This document shows positions 63,556 to 64,000 of a stretch of 64,000 nt of DNA, piece by piece. The DNA is from Pseudomonas chlororaphis subsp. piscium (GTDB lineage Bacteria > Pseudomonadota > Gammaproteobacteria > Pseudomonadales > Pseudomonadaceae): positions 5,022,001 through 5,086,000 of the forward strand of contig NZ_CP027707.1 in NCBI RefSeq assembly GCF_003850345.1, read 5' to 3'. The notes beneath the pieces were generated by a model. That model was not told the origin of the DNA. It searched no databases and saw only the letters and a list, made by a program, of their open reading frames with translations. The translations under genes and the position numbers were made by a program. How positions within the stretch are numbered: the first letter of the stretch is position 1; every line of letters begins with the position of its first letter.

Positions 63556-64000
63556 AGGCGAGCATCACCGCACAGACCACCAGGAAGCCGCAAAACAGCC
63601 CGCGCAGTATTCGCTCGGGCAGCGCGTGGGCAATTTTCACCCCCCAACTGATGCTCAGCAGCCCACCCGCCGCCAGCGGCAGGCCGATCATCCAGTCCAC
63701 CTCCTGATGCACCCCGTAGGTGACCAGGGTCACCCCGGTGCTGGGTAGGGCCAGGGCCAGCGACAGTCCTTGGGCGACCACCTGGGTGGTGCCGAACACG
63801 CTGGTCAACACCGGCGTGGCAACCACCGCGCCACCGACGCCGAACAGCCCACCCATGGCCCCGGAAGCTGCGCCCAGCACACCGAGCCACGGCCAGGGAT
63901 AACGCATCTGCGCCGAAGCCGGGGCATTGGCCAGGAACATGCGCAACAGGTTATAGGCGGACAAGGCCACGAGGAACGCGACGAAGCCGATCCGCATGAC
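63545..64000 (-). CDS. TauE/SafE-family membrane permease (C-terminal part)
   Basis: The last 151 codons of a gene that enters from the right edge. It has hydrophobic helices with GAASGAMGGLFGVGGAVVATPVLTSV, the glycine-rich repeat of TauE/SafE exporters, and a final helix ending MLAFKV. The frame stays open to base 64000, so the Met at 63997 is probably internal. The family moves sulfonates, sulfite or related anions. It overlaps the LysR 3' end by 11 bases. Confidence 0.88.
   Translation of the reverse strand, partial: VMRIGFVAFLVALSAYNLLRMFLANAPASAQMRYPWPWLGVLGAASGAMGGLFGVGGAVVATPVLTSVFGTTQVVAQGLSLALALPSTGVTLVTYGVHQEVDWMIGLPLAAGGLLSISWGVKIAHALPERILRGLFCGFLVVCAVMLAFKV

Overview
The window is chromosomal DNA of a fluorescent Pseudomonas (P. 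fluorescens/protegens/chlororaphis type). The evidence is high GC, a pyoverdine locus (pvdL/pvdS), an acyclic-terpene (atu) catabolic cluster, Pseudomonas-type REP palindromes, and gene blocks that, from memory, match P. aeruginosa neighbourhoods: moeA-moaB-mobA; elaB/yqjE/yqjK-dgt; sagS-ospR-gpx-msrB-aminotransferase-htpX-tpm; and helicase-enoyl-CoA hydratase-DAHP synthase. I see no rRNA, tRNA, CRISPR array, insertion sequence or prophage.

1-3.2 kb: the 5' end of the NRPS gene pvdL, divergent from the iron-starvation sigma factor gene pvdS. A Fur box overlaps the pvdS promoter and a candidate PvdS-type promoter faces pvdL. A small hypothetical gene and a periplasmic solute-binding protein follow. 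3.3-12.5 kb: TetR-type atuR divergent from atuABCDEF, which encodes the geranyl-CoA carboxylase branch of citronellol/geraniol breakdown. A pair of mirror-image 17-bp operators lies between atuR and atuA, and a REP stem-loop separates atuC from atuD.

12.6-24.9 kb: housekeeping and signalling genes. These are a DEDD exonuclease, ppnP, a MOSC protein, cheV, a small helical protein, a NarL-type two-component pair, yegS, molybdopterin genes (moeA, moaB, mobA), a DUF903 lipoprotein, a pseudouridine synthase, an SOS-type LexA box in front of a UmuD-like gene, and a glutaredoxin-like protein. 25-32.4 kb: a Kef-type cation/proton antiporter, an orphan AmtB, the elaB/yqjE/yqjK set, an EAL phosphodiesterase and dGTPase.

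33-46 kb is the most interesting part. A two-partner secretion system (TpsB transporter and a 1652-residue TpsA exoprotein) is followed on the same strand by an EvgA/RocA-type regulator, an unorthodox hybrid kinase whose receiver domain has Glu in place of the phospho-acceptor Asp, and a large Cache-HAMP-GAF-HD-GYP protein. This resembles the fhaB/bvgAS arrangement and suggests an adhesin under local two-component and c-di-GMP control. A composite palindromic element upstream of the secretion genes recurs almost exactly in the cheV/15949 intergenic region.

46-64 kb: fRMsr (msrC), a DUF815 ATPase, the hybrid kinase SagS, the gpx-ospR peroxide-response operon, msrB, an AlaA-like aminotransferase, htpX, tpm, a LigB-type dioxygenase, DeaD-type helicase, a crotonase, a spermidine-synthase-like protein, class II DAHP synthase, a YcaQ-like glycosylase, a DUF1127 protein, a LysR regulator and the 3' part of a TauE/SafE permease gene running off the window.
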